Origin: Anagrus nilaparvatae
Taxonomy: Eukaryota > Arthropoda > Insecta > Hymenoptera > Mymaridae
Assembly: GCA_022575985.1 (NCBI GenBank)
Contig: JAKSXM010000267.1
Location: 47,830-111,829 of the forward strand
Reading direction: 5' to 3'
DNA: 64,000 nt
In this document: piece after piece, positions 19,416 to 30,797 of the stretch
Layout of the letters: each line of letters begins with the position of its first letter
Position numbering within the stretch: the first letter of the stretch is position 1
Position numbers and translations under genes: made by a program
Notes under the pieces: model-generated
Database searches by the model: none
The model's input: only the letters and a program-made list of their open reading frames with translations
What the model was told of the DNA's origin: nothing

Positions 19416-22400
19416 TGCAATTTAAAAAATTTTAATTTTTTTTATTATTTATTTTTCTAAATGAACGAATTGTATAAAGGTAATAAGAGTGTAAGTATTA
19501 AATTTAATGCTCGAATACTATATATCAATTACTTTTTTCCGTTTTTATGTAAATGATCTCAAATAAATTTAAAAAAATTTTTCTTCCTAATTACATCACC
19601 GTATCATCACAAGTGGATATATAAAGTATTTCGTATATGTGACCTCACCAATGCTTTAAACCGTCTGAGAAATTGAAACTGTGTTTAAACACAGTTATAC
19701 ACTATTATATTATGTTTAAATTAGAAGCAGATAGAGTTAATACATTATTTACACATATTTTAACACTGTTATCCTATAAATTACGTACTACTTCCTTGCT
19801 CAACCTGAAAATTGCTGCTATTATTGCTAAATATTGTTTAGCTAAAAACTCAAGATATGATCTCCAACACTGGGTATTTCCTCACAACACAGTTTGAAAT
19901 CAAGATTTTTTAAACATATATTTAATTATAATAATTTGTTAATAAAATATTCAATGCTTTTCAGTATTTGGTTCAAGAATATAAAAAAAATTATAAATAT
20001 TAGTTTTTTTAAATAAATACGTAAAGTTAAATTTTTTAAATTTTTTAAATTTTTGAATCATAAAAGAGTTTGCAGATTTGGATTACTTGAATCAAAATTC
20101 TGCTTGGCTTATATTAAAGATCCTTCCATTCTAGGAAGAGGTATCGTAAGAAATTTTTCCCTAAAGCTCTTCGGTAATATAGCTCTTTGTTTCTAAGTTA
20201 ATAAATTTTAGACCATTTAAAAATACTTTTTATAAACAATTAGCTGTAACTCTTTACTAAAAAGGTATAACGAAAAAATTCCCACGATGCCTCATCCTAG
20301 AAATAATCTTCAAAATGAGCCAAACAGAATTTTTATCGAAGTTGCACAGATCTAGGAAGTCATGCTTTTATTCTCCAATAATTTCAAAAATTTAACATGA
20401 CAAAACTTTCTACCACATTAGATTTCCCTTAAATTTTCCGAATTCTTATAAATGATTAATAATTAATTAATAACTTAAAAACGACTACTTATAAATTTTC
20501 TCATAAATGTTATAGAATAAAAATAAATCAATTCGTTTAAAAAATGAAAAAATCCACCTTATTGGATATTCTTTTAAGATTTTTAAAGCTTCCATATAAA
20601 TTTTGTAATTAGTGAACATACAAAACTTCTATCAATGCGAATCGTATACATTTTTCTATTTAATAAAAAAATTTAAATATTGAATTTTCTTTTGTGATTT
20701 TTTCAATTTTCTTGTAGAATTTGTAATCAGTGACCGCCGAATCCCTATGGGTAAGATTTAGAAATAGTTCCGATGAACCCATTTTTTTAACGATAGATAA
20801 ACCAAACTGATTCTACACAAAGTTCTATAATTAGAGATTTCTCGGGATGGGGGGCTTTATTAAGATTGGGTATTTTTTTCTATTTTTTAGCTAATTAATC
20901 CGTTATTTGTTAGACAAACGTGCAAATCTGTCAGTTGAAAAATTTTGTTTTAACATGGAATATGTTTATCGGCAGGAAAGGAGGTTATTTTAAGCATATC
21001 ATTTGGGGAGTCAAATGCGCCATATTTGGACGAGGTCAAAGGGACTTTAATTTTTATTTAGGGACTTAAAATAATTTCGATAAACAATAAGGATTTCAGG
21101 AGCTTAAAATTATAAAGGCTTTAAGATTTAGAATATAAATTTAAACAAATTCCATGTTCGTTTTTTGTGAGTTTACAAACCGATTAAAAGTTTTTTATTT
21201 TTTTTCACTAGTGGGGTAGGCTTTAAAGAATAATTACCCCAATCGGGGGCTCGTGCAATAAATAATTTTACGGTAAAATGTTTAAGCTTGTTCTGAAGCG
21301 GGTACAAAAAGATTAGAGGAAGAAGGACCTTGAGAAGAACAAAGAAATAGAACTGTCATAAAAAATGTATGGTCCAGTGACCTAGAATTTCTTAGATTTG
21401 TTCTAAGTTATGAATCTGATATTAGTATACCAACGAAATGACAACTATATATAATTTTAAAATAATTAATGCTTGGTTTTTCTTCGATTTTTTTATTTCT
21501 AGATAAAAAGCATAAATAAAATTGAAGTCATATTTTGTAAAATATTAAAAAAAAAAAATTTATTTTAATTATATCATTTATGTCCTAATTTATCTCTAGA
21601 ATATTTGCCGGGTTAAAAAGCTTATGGATTTTAACGCGTAACTATCTTGAGTATAATTTACACTAAAAAAGTTGAATTAAAACAATATTTTTCAATATAA
21701 GCAGCTATTTTGAGCTTGAACAAGGAAATAGTACGTAATTTAAAGGATAATAGTGTTAAAATATGTGTAAATTATTTGTAATTTATGTGTAAATTATGTG
21801 TTAACACTGTTTACGTATAATTTACACATAATACAACAGGGGCCTGATTGTGTAAAGTTTTCACGCGATATGAGGTATAGAAGTTATGGCGGTAAGCGCG
21901 ATAGAGTTCGAAAAACTAAAAATTATACTATCTTTTTGAAAAACATGCTATTTTTTCTCAGTACTGACAACTTAGGCAGTTATATCAATTTTGAATTGGT
22001 AGCATTGACTCGTCTGTTCTTTGCGCATTAAAGCATGCTTGCAAATAAATAATTATAAGACTAATTAAAATAAGCAAATTAATATGATGAAATTGCTTAA
22101 ATTTTTGCCGTTGTATATTTTTAAAAAAGTATTTGATAAATAAATAATTATATTAAATACTGTTTTTTAATCTTTTGCAGCAAAGTTTATTAAAAATTTA
22201 CCAGAAATAATTACATATTTTGTATGCTTAAAAGATAATAAAAAATGGTTTTGTACATGTGAGCAATAATTTTTTTTTACCAATTAAACTCTTTTAATCA
22301 AGTACAAAAAAAGATGGAAAATTTTTAAATTAGTTTAATGTTGGGACAAGCCTAACACTTTATAGGGGCAGAGTTAAAATTAAGATGAGATATCGAATGT

Positions 22401-23028
22401 CAAAGTAGTTTTTATTCTTAAGTTTATTTATTTTATATGTAAATGATAAAATTGATTGCGTTCTCAATCAAGCAACTCGTCTTTGGGGAAGAAATTGCAA
22501 AAGGAGCACAAAGTTCTAGAGGTTTTTATCTACTGAATAAAGAAATTGTGCATTATGCTGGAATCATAGAATCTAAAATTCAAAATTCTTTTTTAGGTTT
22601 ACTTATATTTTTTCATATTGACAAAGTAATAAGTCTAATTATTAAATAAAATAATGTTTTCAGTTTTTTTTTTTAATTGTATATGAAAAAAAAAATAAAT
22701 CTATGTAAAAATATGTAAAAAAAGCCTTTTATTAATTTTATTTACATACAATACATAATTACTTAATATTTTTATTAAGTATTATGGTTCTGAAAATAAG
22801 TCTTTTCCATGAACCACCAACATTTTATAGATCTATTATAATTTTAAATATTGTTACAGCAAATTTAATAATAAATACCTATAACTCTACGCTTTGACAC
22901 TACACTTAGTAAATGCAGATAGTTGATGAACTCGTGATGTTTTATGATTTACCAAAGTAAATTCATTACAAAAACTTGAAGTGCAGTTGCACTTGATGCC
23001 GCAGTTGCACTTGATGCTTGATGCACAT
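19416..23028. other. AT-rich intergenic DNA
   Basis: Long AT-rich stretch. A weak inverted repeat (TTGAAACTGTGT at 19674 against CACAGTTTGAAAT at 19889) bounds a 74-codon open frame that I do not regard as coding. Near 21836-21865 GGGGCCTGATTGTGTAAAGTT is repeated in inverse at 42718-42738. A TTTTGCAG at 22180 precedes a short open run ending KKWFCTCEQ, but no partner exon is seen. Tandem CAGTTGCACTTGATGC repeats lie at 22980-23020. Confidence 0.45.
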
Positions 23029-23246
23029 GATGTCCGGTAAACAAAACACCAAGTGACTATGATATTACATATAGGAGCAAGAATATTTTCTTCCACTTAG
23101 AATATCTTTAAGATGACTTACTTTTAGTTAAAAAGTTTTAATTTTAGTTAAAAGTAAGTCATCTTAAAGGTATTCTAAGTGGAAGAAAATATTCTTGCTC
23201 CTATATGTAATATCATAGTCACTTAGTGTTTTGTTTACCGGACATC
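23029..23246. mobile_element. 218-bp near-perfect palindrome (MITE)
   Basis: GATGTCCGGTAAACAAAACA at 23029 returns as TGTTTTGTTTACCGGACATC ending 23246. The ~100-bp arms (with GTGACTATGATATTACATAT and CAAGAATATTTTCTTCCAC) pair almost base for base around a short TTAGTTAAAA centre. Near-identity of the arms suggests recent insertion. Confidence 0.8.
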
Positions 23247-23337
23247 ATTACATACTGACTAAAATTGTACTACCATTATTTACTTGGCATTGTTTGGCAT
23301 CAAAAACTTAAATTACTTTTTAACCAAACGATCTTTT

Positions 23338-23672
23338 AGTATCACCAGAGATGAGGTTTACAGAGATAGATCATCCAATGTTAAATAAGAAGTCGACATC
23401 GCTCTAGCTATCACGTGGTTAATCTCTAGTCTCTTTGTTTGTCACTTTATTTTTTACATAAGTCTCTTCTTGTTTTTTTCTCCGCCAGGCTCCCTACCAT
23501 TATAATATTTTAAACTTTCTAAAAACAAGTAAAGACTTATGTAACAAATAAAGTGACAAACAAAGAGAGTAGAGACAAGCCACGTGATAATTTGGGCGAT
23601 GTACAATAAAATCGTCGCAGCTTCGCCTATCCCGTGAGCTATCTCTGTAACCTTGTCTCTGGTATCACCTAA
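23338..23672. mobile_element. ~330-bp palindromic MITE
   Basis: AGTATCACCAGAGATGAGGT at the left pairs with the complement of ACCTTGTCTCTGGTATCACC at the right. The inner arms TTTGTTTGTCACTTTATTTT and AATAAAGTGACAAACAAAG pair around a ~60-bp loop, and CACGTG occurs in both arms. Confidence 0.75.
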
Positions 23673-25514
23673 GTCAAAACTTCTTTTCGATATTTTTTTT
23701 CTACATTTGGATAATGGTCTGTACGTATCCTCAATAACGATGAGATATACTATAACTTTAGCTCCAAATTTTTAATCAGGTTGAAAAACTAAACTTATAT
23801 AAAATTGGATTCTTCACAAACCAAGATAGATATGAGCCTTTCAGATGAGTTATTGTTATTATACAATAAGCTGTTTCAATTTACTCAAAAACCATCAAGA
23901 GCATTATTTTATCAAAAACGATAAATTTCATAAAATTATATAAATATTAACAAAAAGTTATAAATTTTGCATTATATAAAAGTTCATATCTTCTAAACTA
24001 GTTTCTATAGTGTCATATTATAAAAACACCATACTTTTGCTTCAAAAGTATTTTTGTTTTTACAGGTTACAAAAATTTATCCCAGACCCTTTATAATATT
24101 TAAATTATTTTTCCAAAACAAACTTCAATAATTTCTTATTTTAAAATAATATTTTAATATTTTTAAATAACTTTCGGCTAAGGTATATAATTTGTTAAAT
24201 AAAATAAACATATTAGTTAAAAAACACCAAACAATAGACTTGCATCAAAGCCATAAGGCCCAAGATCGAAGCATTCTGCCAGTCTATCACTGATAGATAT
24301 CACGTGACTAATAGTAGTCTTCTATCTCTTCTTTTATCAAACATTTTTAAAAATTTTGAATACTTTGATAAAATAATTAAATAAATTAATAACTAAGTCT
24401 AAATATTTTTTATTTAACAAATTTAAATAATTTTTTATTTTAAAATACAATTTTAATTATAAAAAAAGGTTGTGAAAAAAATCTTGAAAAAAAAATCTTG
24501 ACCAATGCTGGACATAAACATACCAAAAAATTAATACATAAACATTCTGGTCAATAGCATACAACCTTTTTTTATAAATAAAAATCTGTAAATCATGAAC
24601 GATGACTTACATTCAAATTAAAATTTTTATATTATTAAATAAGTTTCGGTGTATATAATTTGTTAAATAATTAATACTTATGCATACATGTATGTTTTTA
24701 TATAAAATTTTCAGCTAAATATTAAATACTTCTTTAATTATTCAGTGTTTAAAATTGTTGATGTATTATATATTCTTTATTTGGCCAGTATCAAATAAGT
24801 ACTTACATGTGATTTGGCCAAATTATTTAATATATTATAATTCAATTTTTACAAATTAATTTTAAAATAACTCTTTTAATGAATATAAACATTTAATAAA
24901 GATTCCAATCAGTATTATTACAAATTATCTACGAAACTTTAAAATTCAAAAACTCAAAGATGAAAATTGTATATACTTTTTTCTTTTTTTGTAAAGAGAT
25001 ACTTTCAAGACCATATTATATATTATATATTAATGTATAGATAATTATTAATAAAATGCCAAATTTAAATGTATATTATATATATTTTACTTATATATAT
25101 ATATATTACATAAAAGGTATAAAATAATACAATAATTTCATTCACTTTTACATTCAATATTTTATAAACATAATTTTTTGTCGTTAATAAAAAAACTACA
25201 GATAAAATATTGTCATTTGATATAAGTTTGCAAAAAAAAAATAATTGAAAAAAATTATTTTACATACATTTAACCTATAAAGTGTCTAAAGTTAGAAATT
25301 TAAAAAATCTTAAATCTAAACTAGACAAAATTTGTAATACTAAATTTGTCAATAAGTTCTTTTTTTTTGTATTAAATTATTTAATATATAAAAAAAAAAC
25401 ATCATTTACATTGACATTAAATAATATTATAGATTAATATGATGTAAGAAAATAAAAATATAAAAAGAATTAAATCTAACTAATCTTAAACATTATTTGA
25501 CATAAAAAAATATC
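23673..25514. other. AT-rich region downstream of the Myb/SANT gene
   Basis: No coding signal. Small inverted repeats occur at 24463-24582 (AAAAAAAGGTTGT with ACAACCTTTTTTTATA, plus TTGACCAATGC with CTGGTCAATAGC), and TA-rich dinucleotide runs near 25015-25110. The 3' UTR of the gene ending at 25515 must lie here, but I see no single clear polyadenylation signal. Confidence 0.45.
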
Positions 25515-25550
25515 TTAACTTCCATTAATTTCGTCGTCGTCATCTTCCTC
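25515..25550 (-). CDS. Exon 6: acidic C-terminus
   Basis: A TTTTTTTCAG acceptor is followed in phase 0 by EEDDDDEINGS and a TAA at 25515-25517. It continues exon 5, which ends in frame on Glu-Lys. An acidic tail is common in chromatin-associated and activator proteins. Confidence 0.65.
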   Translation of the reverse strand, partial: EEDDDDEINGS

Positions 25551-28500
25551 CTGAAAAAAAGGTTATAATTTAAAAAGTTGAATGCGACTTGTTTAAATAT
25601 ATACATTAGAGTGGACCTAAAATTAGAGTTTTGAGAAAAACTTTGCTCCCCGGGTTTTTTTGTGAAGTTTTGGTCATAAAAAGTCCCCAGCTCCAAGGAT
25701 TTTGATTTTGCTTTGCAAAAACACGTGCCTGTAAGCACCTCAATTTTCCCATTTAAATAACATGGGAATTTTGACTTTTCAGCTTTCTAATTTTTTAACG
25801 TGCTGAAAAAAATTTTTTTAACACTACCAAACAGATAGGAAATGATGTTTAGACATATAAAAACTGATCCCTAAAGTTGTAGAAGTCCCGGAACACTTTG
25901 TTTTATCAAAATAAAATTTTTAAAAATCGCAATTTTCTCATTTAAAATACATTATAAATAAAAAACAATGTATTTTAAATGGGAAGATTGCGATTTTAAA
26001 AAATTTTATTTTGATAAAACAAAGTGTTCCGGGATTTCTACAATTTTAGGGATCAGTTTTTATATGTCTAAACATCATTTTCTATCTCTTTGGTAGTGTT
26101 AAAAAAATTTTTTCAGCATGTTAAAAAATTAGAAAGCTGAAAAGTCAAAATTCCCATGTTATTCAAATGGGAAAATTGAGATGGTTACAGGCACGTGTTT
26201 TTATAAAGCAAAATCAAAATCCTTGGAGCTGAGGACTTTTTATGACCAAAACTTTACAAAAAAACCCGGGGAGCAAAGTTTTTCTCAAAACTCTAATTTT
26301 AGGTCCATTCTAATATACATATAATATATATTTACCTTTTCTGACGGATATGTTAATGCAAAATCATCTTCTGCTTCTTCTTCTTCTACGCCTACTGGAT
26401 GGTTATAGCTTGCAGCAACTTCTTCTACAGGCTCTTTTTTGGGAAAATCATCGTCATGTGATTCTCTTTTTATTAAGGTATCATTGATTGCTTCTAATCT
26501 GTTCTCCAGGCAGTTTCTTACCCCATCGATGGCAGAGATTATCTGACCAATCATCAGCTGCATCATGTCCGATTGTTCTTTCGTTGCAGCAATTATTTGA
26601 TTGGCTACAATAATAATATAAAGGAATGAAATTTTTATAAAAGAGCAATAAAACATTTGTATATATATGCTTAAATGAATTAATTAAAATATACCTTTAT
26701 CTTTCACCTCCAAGTTTTTTTCATGAAGGTGGCTAAAGCGAAATTTCTTTTTTGAAAATGAACTTCGTTTCTCTTCTCTTTTTCCTTCCTCCTCAGATGA
26801 CACTTTTACAACATCGCTGCTGCGTTTATAAGCTTTGGGTATTGTACCAGCATACTTATTTTCCATAAACTGCTGGGATCCTCTGTTTGGTGTTACAGAA
26901 CATTTACTTGACGAAGCAACAGGTTCTCCAATAAACTGGCGATTTGAATTATTGAATTCCCTAGTATATTCCATAAACTTCTGGGATTCTCTGTTTGGTG
27001 TTGGTACAGTACATTTACTTGTCGAAGCGACAGGTTCTCCAATAAACTGGTGATTTGCATTATTAGATCGACTTGAATCAAATTCTCGTCGCTGCCCTCT
27101 TGCTCTATTCTTAAAAAAATCATCTGTTTCCTGATTACTTGGGCTTAACCTTGCTTTAGTGTTAACTGCAACTGAATCATCTTCATCAACATTGTTATTA
27201 GTGATTGGAAATCTGCCTTCTAAGATGTCCAGCACTTGTATGTCCAGGTCTGGGAGAGCTTCGTATCGCTCCCCTGTTATGAAGAGATGCCTTCTTTGCC
27301 TTACTGCTTTGCAAAGATCTGTCCAAGTCTAAAAAAGAAAAAAGAAATTATGAGGAAGTATATTTATTCTGTTACTTTTGGTATTGTAATATGAAATTAA
27401 CAAAAAAAATTTACTTTTCTTCAAGACTCAGAGTCTCGTTCTCTTCTTTCTGGCTCAATAAGGTTGAGACGCGCAGTTAGCACGGCCCACATTGAGCTGG
27501 TTTCCTGTGGGTTCAGGTTGTTAAGAGCAAACTCCCTATTATTGTACATAAATTTAACAAGTTCTATGAATTGGTTTAACGTAGGCCTGCTCCTGCTACT
27601 TTTTGCGCTACCTGATTTTGAACTGCAAAAATAAAATATTATGAATCATTTTTATAAAATTAGTAAAAACTAACTATCTGCAATAACAAATACAAAATTT
27701 ATAAAATTTAAACATCAAGAAAATAACTTGACATTTTGGAGAAAAATTAATAAAAATAAAGTGAGATTTTTTAGATACTAATAGAACAGAGAAATTAAAA
27801 TTTAAAAAAAAATTTTAACTAAATTTTTGAAAAAAATAACGGATTTTTAATTTTTCAATCTGGAAGAAATTAAAATACTAAATTTAAAAGTATTTAGAAG
27901 TATTTTTATAAAAAATTTAAAATACTAAATTTACATATTTAATACCATTTTGAAAAAAATAAAAAAATATTTAATGTAGGCATTTCTTCAACCATATAAA
28001 TTTTAAAAAAATAAATAGAAATTTTAATTATCTTGTTATTAATTATTAATATTAAAATAATTATAGAAAATCAATACATTGTACAAAAATCATTATTTAT
28101 TTCTAAAAAATAAAAGTTCTGAAAAGGTTCTAAGATTGAGAATGAAATATTGATAAGAGTGAAAATAAAAGTTAAAAAAAGTAATAAAAGAAAAAAAATA
28201 GAATTTTTAATTTCTTATTATTTATTTATATAAAATTTTTTTAAATATTTAAATGCAACATTTACAAAATAAAAAAAATATATTTATAACTAAAAACTTT
28301 TTTAAATTGACATTTAAGTAAATGAATTTACAAAAAAAAAAATTGTTGAACACAGATTTTATAAAAACTAATAATTTTACTAGATTATAACTTATATAAG
28401 AACTCACTCAGCCATGATCTTCCTAATATAAATTTAAACAAACTGATAAAATTATTAAAATATTTATTTGAAAATTTTCCAATGTATTTTCTGCAGCGGT

Positions 28501-29535
28501 GAAACTTTACGAATATTTGATGGCTCGCGCCTTACGGTCTTTTTATATTGCTCGGGTGCTACTACTGAGGTGTTTTCGAACGTTCAGGGCGCTGCTGAAA
28601 CATGCTCCTTTTCCATAAGAAATCCCTAAGGAGTGAGTGAGAGACGAGAATCTGCACGCGCAAGATTTTTCGTTTCTCACTTACTCCTTCAAGATTTCGT
28701 ATGGGAAAAGAGCATGCGCAGCGCCCTCAACCGTCCGAAAACACCTCATTTTGGAGAACGGATGCTACGCGACATCGAAAAAGTGGGACAGAGCGAGCGA
28801 TTTAAAAAATGTGCATCTTTTATACTTGTATTAATAATTTCAAATGCAATTCATGTTTAAATTTTAATTCTTTTAAATATCTTATGCATTTAAAATAAAA
28901 AGTATTAAAATTTTTGAGAGTTAAAAAGTGCCTATTAAGATTTTAGAAGAAGAAAAGTTTTGACAAATGGATATCATTGATTTATCTACAGATTAAAATA
29001 AAACGTATTTTACCTTTTTAATTTTAAATGTTCTTTTAACTTCTTTTCTTTTATTTGTAATCCTGCTTCTGGTATAATGGCTAACCCAGCCCCCGAAGTT
29101 CCAAATATGTCGGTAATTCTTTCGTGAAGATCTTTATAATCTTTTGTTGGAATCAAATTCCCTGTTCTATTGAATTCAGTAATGAACTCTGCTTTGCTTT
29201 TCTTTGCTTTTAATCTCAATCTATCCCAGCACTACATAAGTTTTGTAATATGTTTTTGAAATAAATTATTATTGTCAATATTTTTAGTTATTTCAAAATG
29301 AAAATAATAGGCATTGCATATAATATAAACTCACAGCTTTCCATGAAGATATAGATTTTATTGCTGGACCCATGTTATTAAGATGGTTTGCCAAAAACTG
29401 CCACATTTTGTCATACTTTTCATCTCCTTTTCCACCTAGACTCATAATTTGGCCCCTACAAAATAATCTATGCGTTTCCATGTATATTACAAACTCTTCT
29501 ACTTGCTCCGCGGACATTCGTTTTTGGTTGAACAT
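25515..29535 (-). CDS. Two-domain Myb/SANT-MADF-like nuclear protein gene
   Basis: A six-exon gene built from canonical splice sites with matching phases: 29535-29335, 29231-29014, 27622-27415, 27328-26695, 26604-26336, 25550-25515 (521 residues if the TGA is read through). Residues 8-80 form a zeste/Myb_DNA-bind_5-like tri-helix domain with W45, W65 and W69. Residues 153-220 form a second MADF/SANT-like domain (QFIELVKFMYNNREF, MWAVLTARLN, TWTDLCKAVRQRRH). A Ser-rich middle holds a ~40-residue repeat; then come a coiled coil (~430-465) and an acidic tail (EEDDDDEINGS). Likely a nuclear DNA-binding factor or transposon-derived protein. An in-frame TGA is codon 207. Function not known. Confidence 0.65.
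25606..26313. mobile_element. 708-bp palindromic MITE in the last intron
   Basis: TTAGAGTGGACCTAAAATTA at the left and its complement ending GGTCCATTCTAA at the right bound two ~330-bp arms that pair almost completely (CCCCGGGTTTTTTTGTGAAG, GTCCCCAGCTCCAAGGATTT, CATTTAAATAACATGGGAAT). TATACA flanks both sides, a probable 6-bp target duplication. A second, truncated copy lies at 43332-43925. It sits between exons 5 and 6 without touching splice sites. Confidence 0.8.
26336..26604 (-). CDS. Exon 5: coiled-coil segment
   Basis: Acceptor TTATTGTAG, donor GGTAAAT. It starts in phase 1 and ends in phase 0. It reads ANQIIAATKEQSDMMQLMIG and then a helical run rich in Ile/Leu/Met at heptad spacing (QIISAIDGVRNCLENRLEAI), followed by an acidic part with EVAASYNHPVGVEEEE. 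The coiled coil could mediate dimerisation. Confidence 0.7.
26695..27328 (-). CDS. Exon 4: end of second domain and repeat region
   Basis: The acceptor TTTTTTAG is followed in phase 0 by TWTDLCKAVRQRRHLFITG, completing the third helix of the second SANT/MADF-like domain. Two ~40-residue repeats follow, sharing QFIGEPVAS, SKC, PNR.SQ and FME, in a Ser/Asn-rich region. A basic stretch (SSFSKKKFRFSHLHEK) near the end may be a nuclear localisation signal. It ends in phase 1 at a GGTATA donor. Confidence 0.7.
27415..27622 (-). CDS. Exon 3: second SANT/MADF-like domain, with TGA
   Basis: Acceptor TTTTTGCAG, donor AAAAGTAAAT. The first base completes a Ser codon with either upstream exon. It encodes SGSAKSSRSRPTLNQFIELV, MYNNREFALNNLNPQETS, MWAVLTARLNLIEPERRE, then DSES followed by TGA (27421-27423) two codons before the donor. 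The frame is otherwise continuous into exon 4, so the TGA looks like a CGA (Arg) changed at a CpG. It could be a real null allele, a short isoform end, or a sequencing error. Confidence 0.65.
27623..28407 (-). other. Intron 1 of the short form
   Basis: AT-rich intron with the donor GTGAGT at 28402-28407 and the acceptor at 27623-27624. Nothing coding or repetitive stands out. Confidence 0.55.
28408..28415 (-). CDS. Alternative first coding exon of the short form
   Basis: ATGGCTGA followed directly by GTGAGT. Joined to exon 3 it gives Met-Ala-Asp-Ser-Lys and keeps the same frame as the long form (both leave two bases before the junction). It would encode a 384-residue protein with only the second SANT/MADF-like domain. 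The 5' UTR and promoter would lie in the GC-richer 28480-28750 stretch. Confidence 0.6.
28480..28760. promoter_or_regulatory. GC-rich inverted repeat, putative internal promoter
   Basis: A CpG-containing island in AT-rich DNA just upstream of the alternative start ATG on the minus strand. TGAGGTGTTTTCGAACGTTC near 28568 pairs with CCGTCCGAAAACACCTCA ending 28749, and inner arms share GCGCTGC, CATGC and TTCTCACT words. It may be a MITE that supplies the promoter, or a promoter with a foldback. The 75- and 65-codon open frames inside it are by-products of the repeat. Confidence 0.45.
29014..29231 (-). CDS. Exon 2: end of first Myb-like domain
   Basis: The acceptor TTATGTAG is followed in phase 0 by CWDRLRLKAKKSKAEF, the basic third helix of a zeste/Myb_DNA-bind_5-like domain. 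Then come TKDYKDLHERITDIFG and AIIPEAGLQIKEKKLKEH. It ends in phase 2 at AAAAAG|GTAAAA. If the donor is not used the frame stops almost at once. Confidence 0.7.
29335..29535 (-). CDS. Exon 1: first Myb-like domain
   Basis: The first in-frame ATG is at 29533-29535 (an upstream GTG is not taken as a start). It encodes MFNQKRMSAEQVEEFVIYME, then DEKYDKMWQFLANHLNNMG and SISSWKA, ending in phase 0 at GCT|GTGAGT. The conserved tryptophans and the FLANHLN helix fit regulatory-protein-zeste-type Myb/SANT domains. An ATAATAG acceptor-like site just upstream leaves open a further 5' exon. Confidence 0.7.
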
Positions 29536-30797
29536 ATTGAACAAATTCACTATTATAATAATAGTTTATATATCGGCTAATTTTGGTTAACAATACTTTT
29601 TTTTTTATGTATTTCGTACAGATTCAATGAATTCAGATTCAAAAGAAGAGATTCGTCAGATTTTTATAATAGCTGAAATAAATTTATTAACATTTAAAAC
29701 TTAATATTTATCTTATGGTCTAAGCTTATTATGGAAAAATTTTCACTTACGATTATTTTTATGCAACAAATAATGTATATCATTAAAGTGTTAATAATTA
29801 TTTTATTTATTAAAACTTTTAAAATTATTTTGTGTGTTCACCAAATATTTTACATACTTTAGGTTATGAAAGATTACTGTGTGTATATGCGTCGTCGAGA
29901 TTACTAAGTTACTGACAAGCGGCGCGGCGCAATGTTAGTAAATAGCAGCTGCAAGGTTGGGTTAGGTGTTACCACGTTAATTTAAAAGTAAAATTAATTT
30001 TTTTCCAATGAATAAACTATTTTGAAAAAATGTATAGGCAAAAAACCACCTTGATTATTAGTATTTTTTTAATAATATTATATATATTTTTCTGAAAACA
30101 AAAGTACACTGTGTATTATGTAGATTTCTAACACGAGTTTCAAAATGTTTTTTCTTTATTTAGGGCAATAATGACGGCCTCTCAAACTCATTTTTTGTTA
30201 AAATTCAAGCGGAAAAAAATACATAAGAACTGTTTTTCTATACGTAAGCAATGTTATTCTATGCTAATAGTCATTATTGTCAAGTAGGGAAAAAAAGAGT
30301 ATCTAATTTTGTCAAAGGTAAATATTACAAGATAGATGTTATTATAGTTTATAAGACCCAGAATTTTATGATTTAATCTCATGTAAAAATAAATATGATT
30401 TTAAAATGTTGTGTATTCTTTTTTGCTTGAAATACTTTAATTTTCAAGCAATTGAAGCAAAATTCAAGTAGAGAAATTTAACGGTGAAAATATCAAAATT
30501 TACCCTGGTATTGATATTATTCTTCTTACTATCTGTTTATTCAACTCTGTGATAACTCGATCTTTAATCAAAACCTACATTAAATTTTTATTCTAATAGA
30601 AGAATGTTCGTTTTGTTCTTTTTTATTTGCTATTTGTTTACAAATTTTCAAATCTTCAAGTATAATAAAATAGCCCTTATATTTATCTTACTATCATAAT
30701 AGTAAATCTTTGTGTATTTGATATTAGTTTCAGAAAAAATTTTCATTATTAAATTTTTAAATCATTTAAGATTAGTTAACAGCATTCAAATTTTTTA

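Noticed and set aside
19673..19897. 74-codon open frame bounded by weak inverted ends
   Set aside because: Composition fits random AT-rich DNA and the inverted ends are too short to define an element with confidence.
22169..22260. Short open stretch after TTTTGCAG, ending KKWFCTCEQ and a stop, as a terminal exon
   Set aside because: The acceptor is reasonable, but no upstream exon with a matching phase was found and no family is recognised.
28633..28860. 75-codon open frame upstream of the short-form start
   Set aside because: It lies across a GC-rich inverted repeat; both overlapping frames derive from it and neither has splice or domain support.
29880..29965. Single GGTTAGG-like words as telomeric repeat
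   Set aside because: Insect telomeres use TTAGG arrays; only isolated words are present here and at 16027, with no tandem array.
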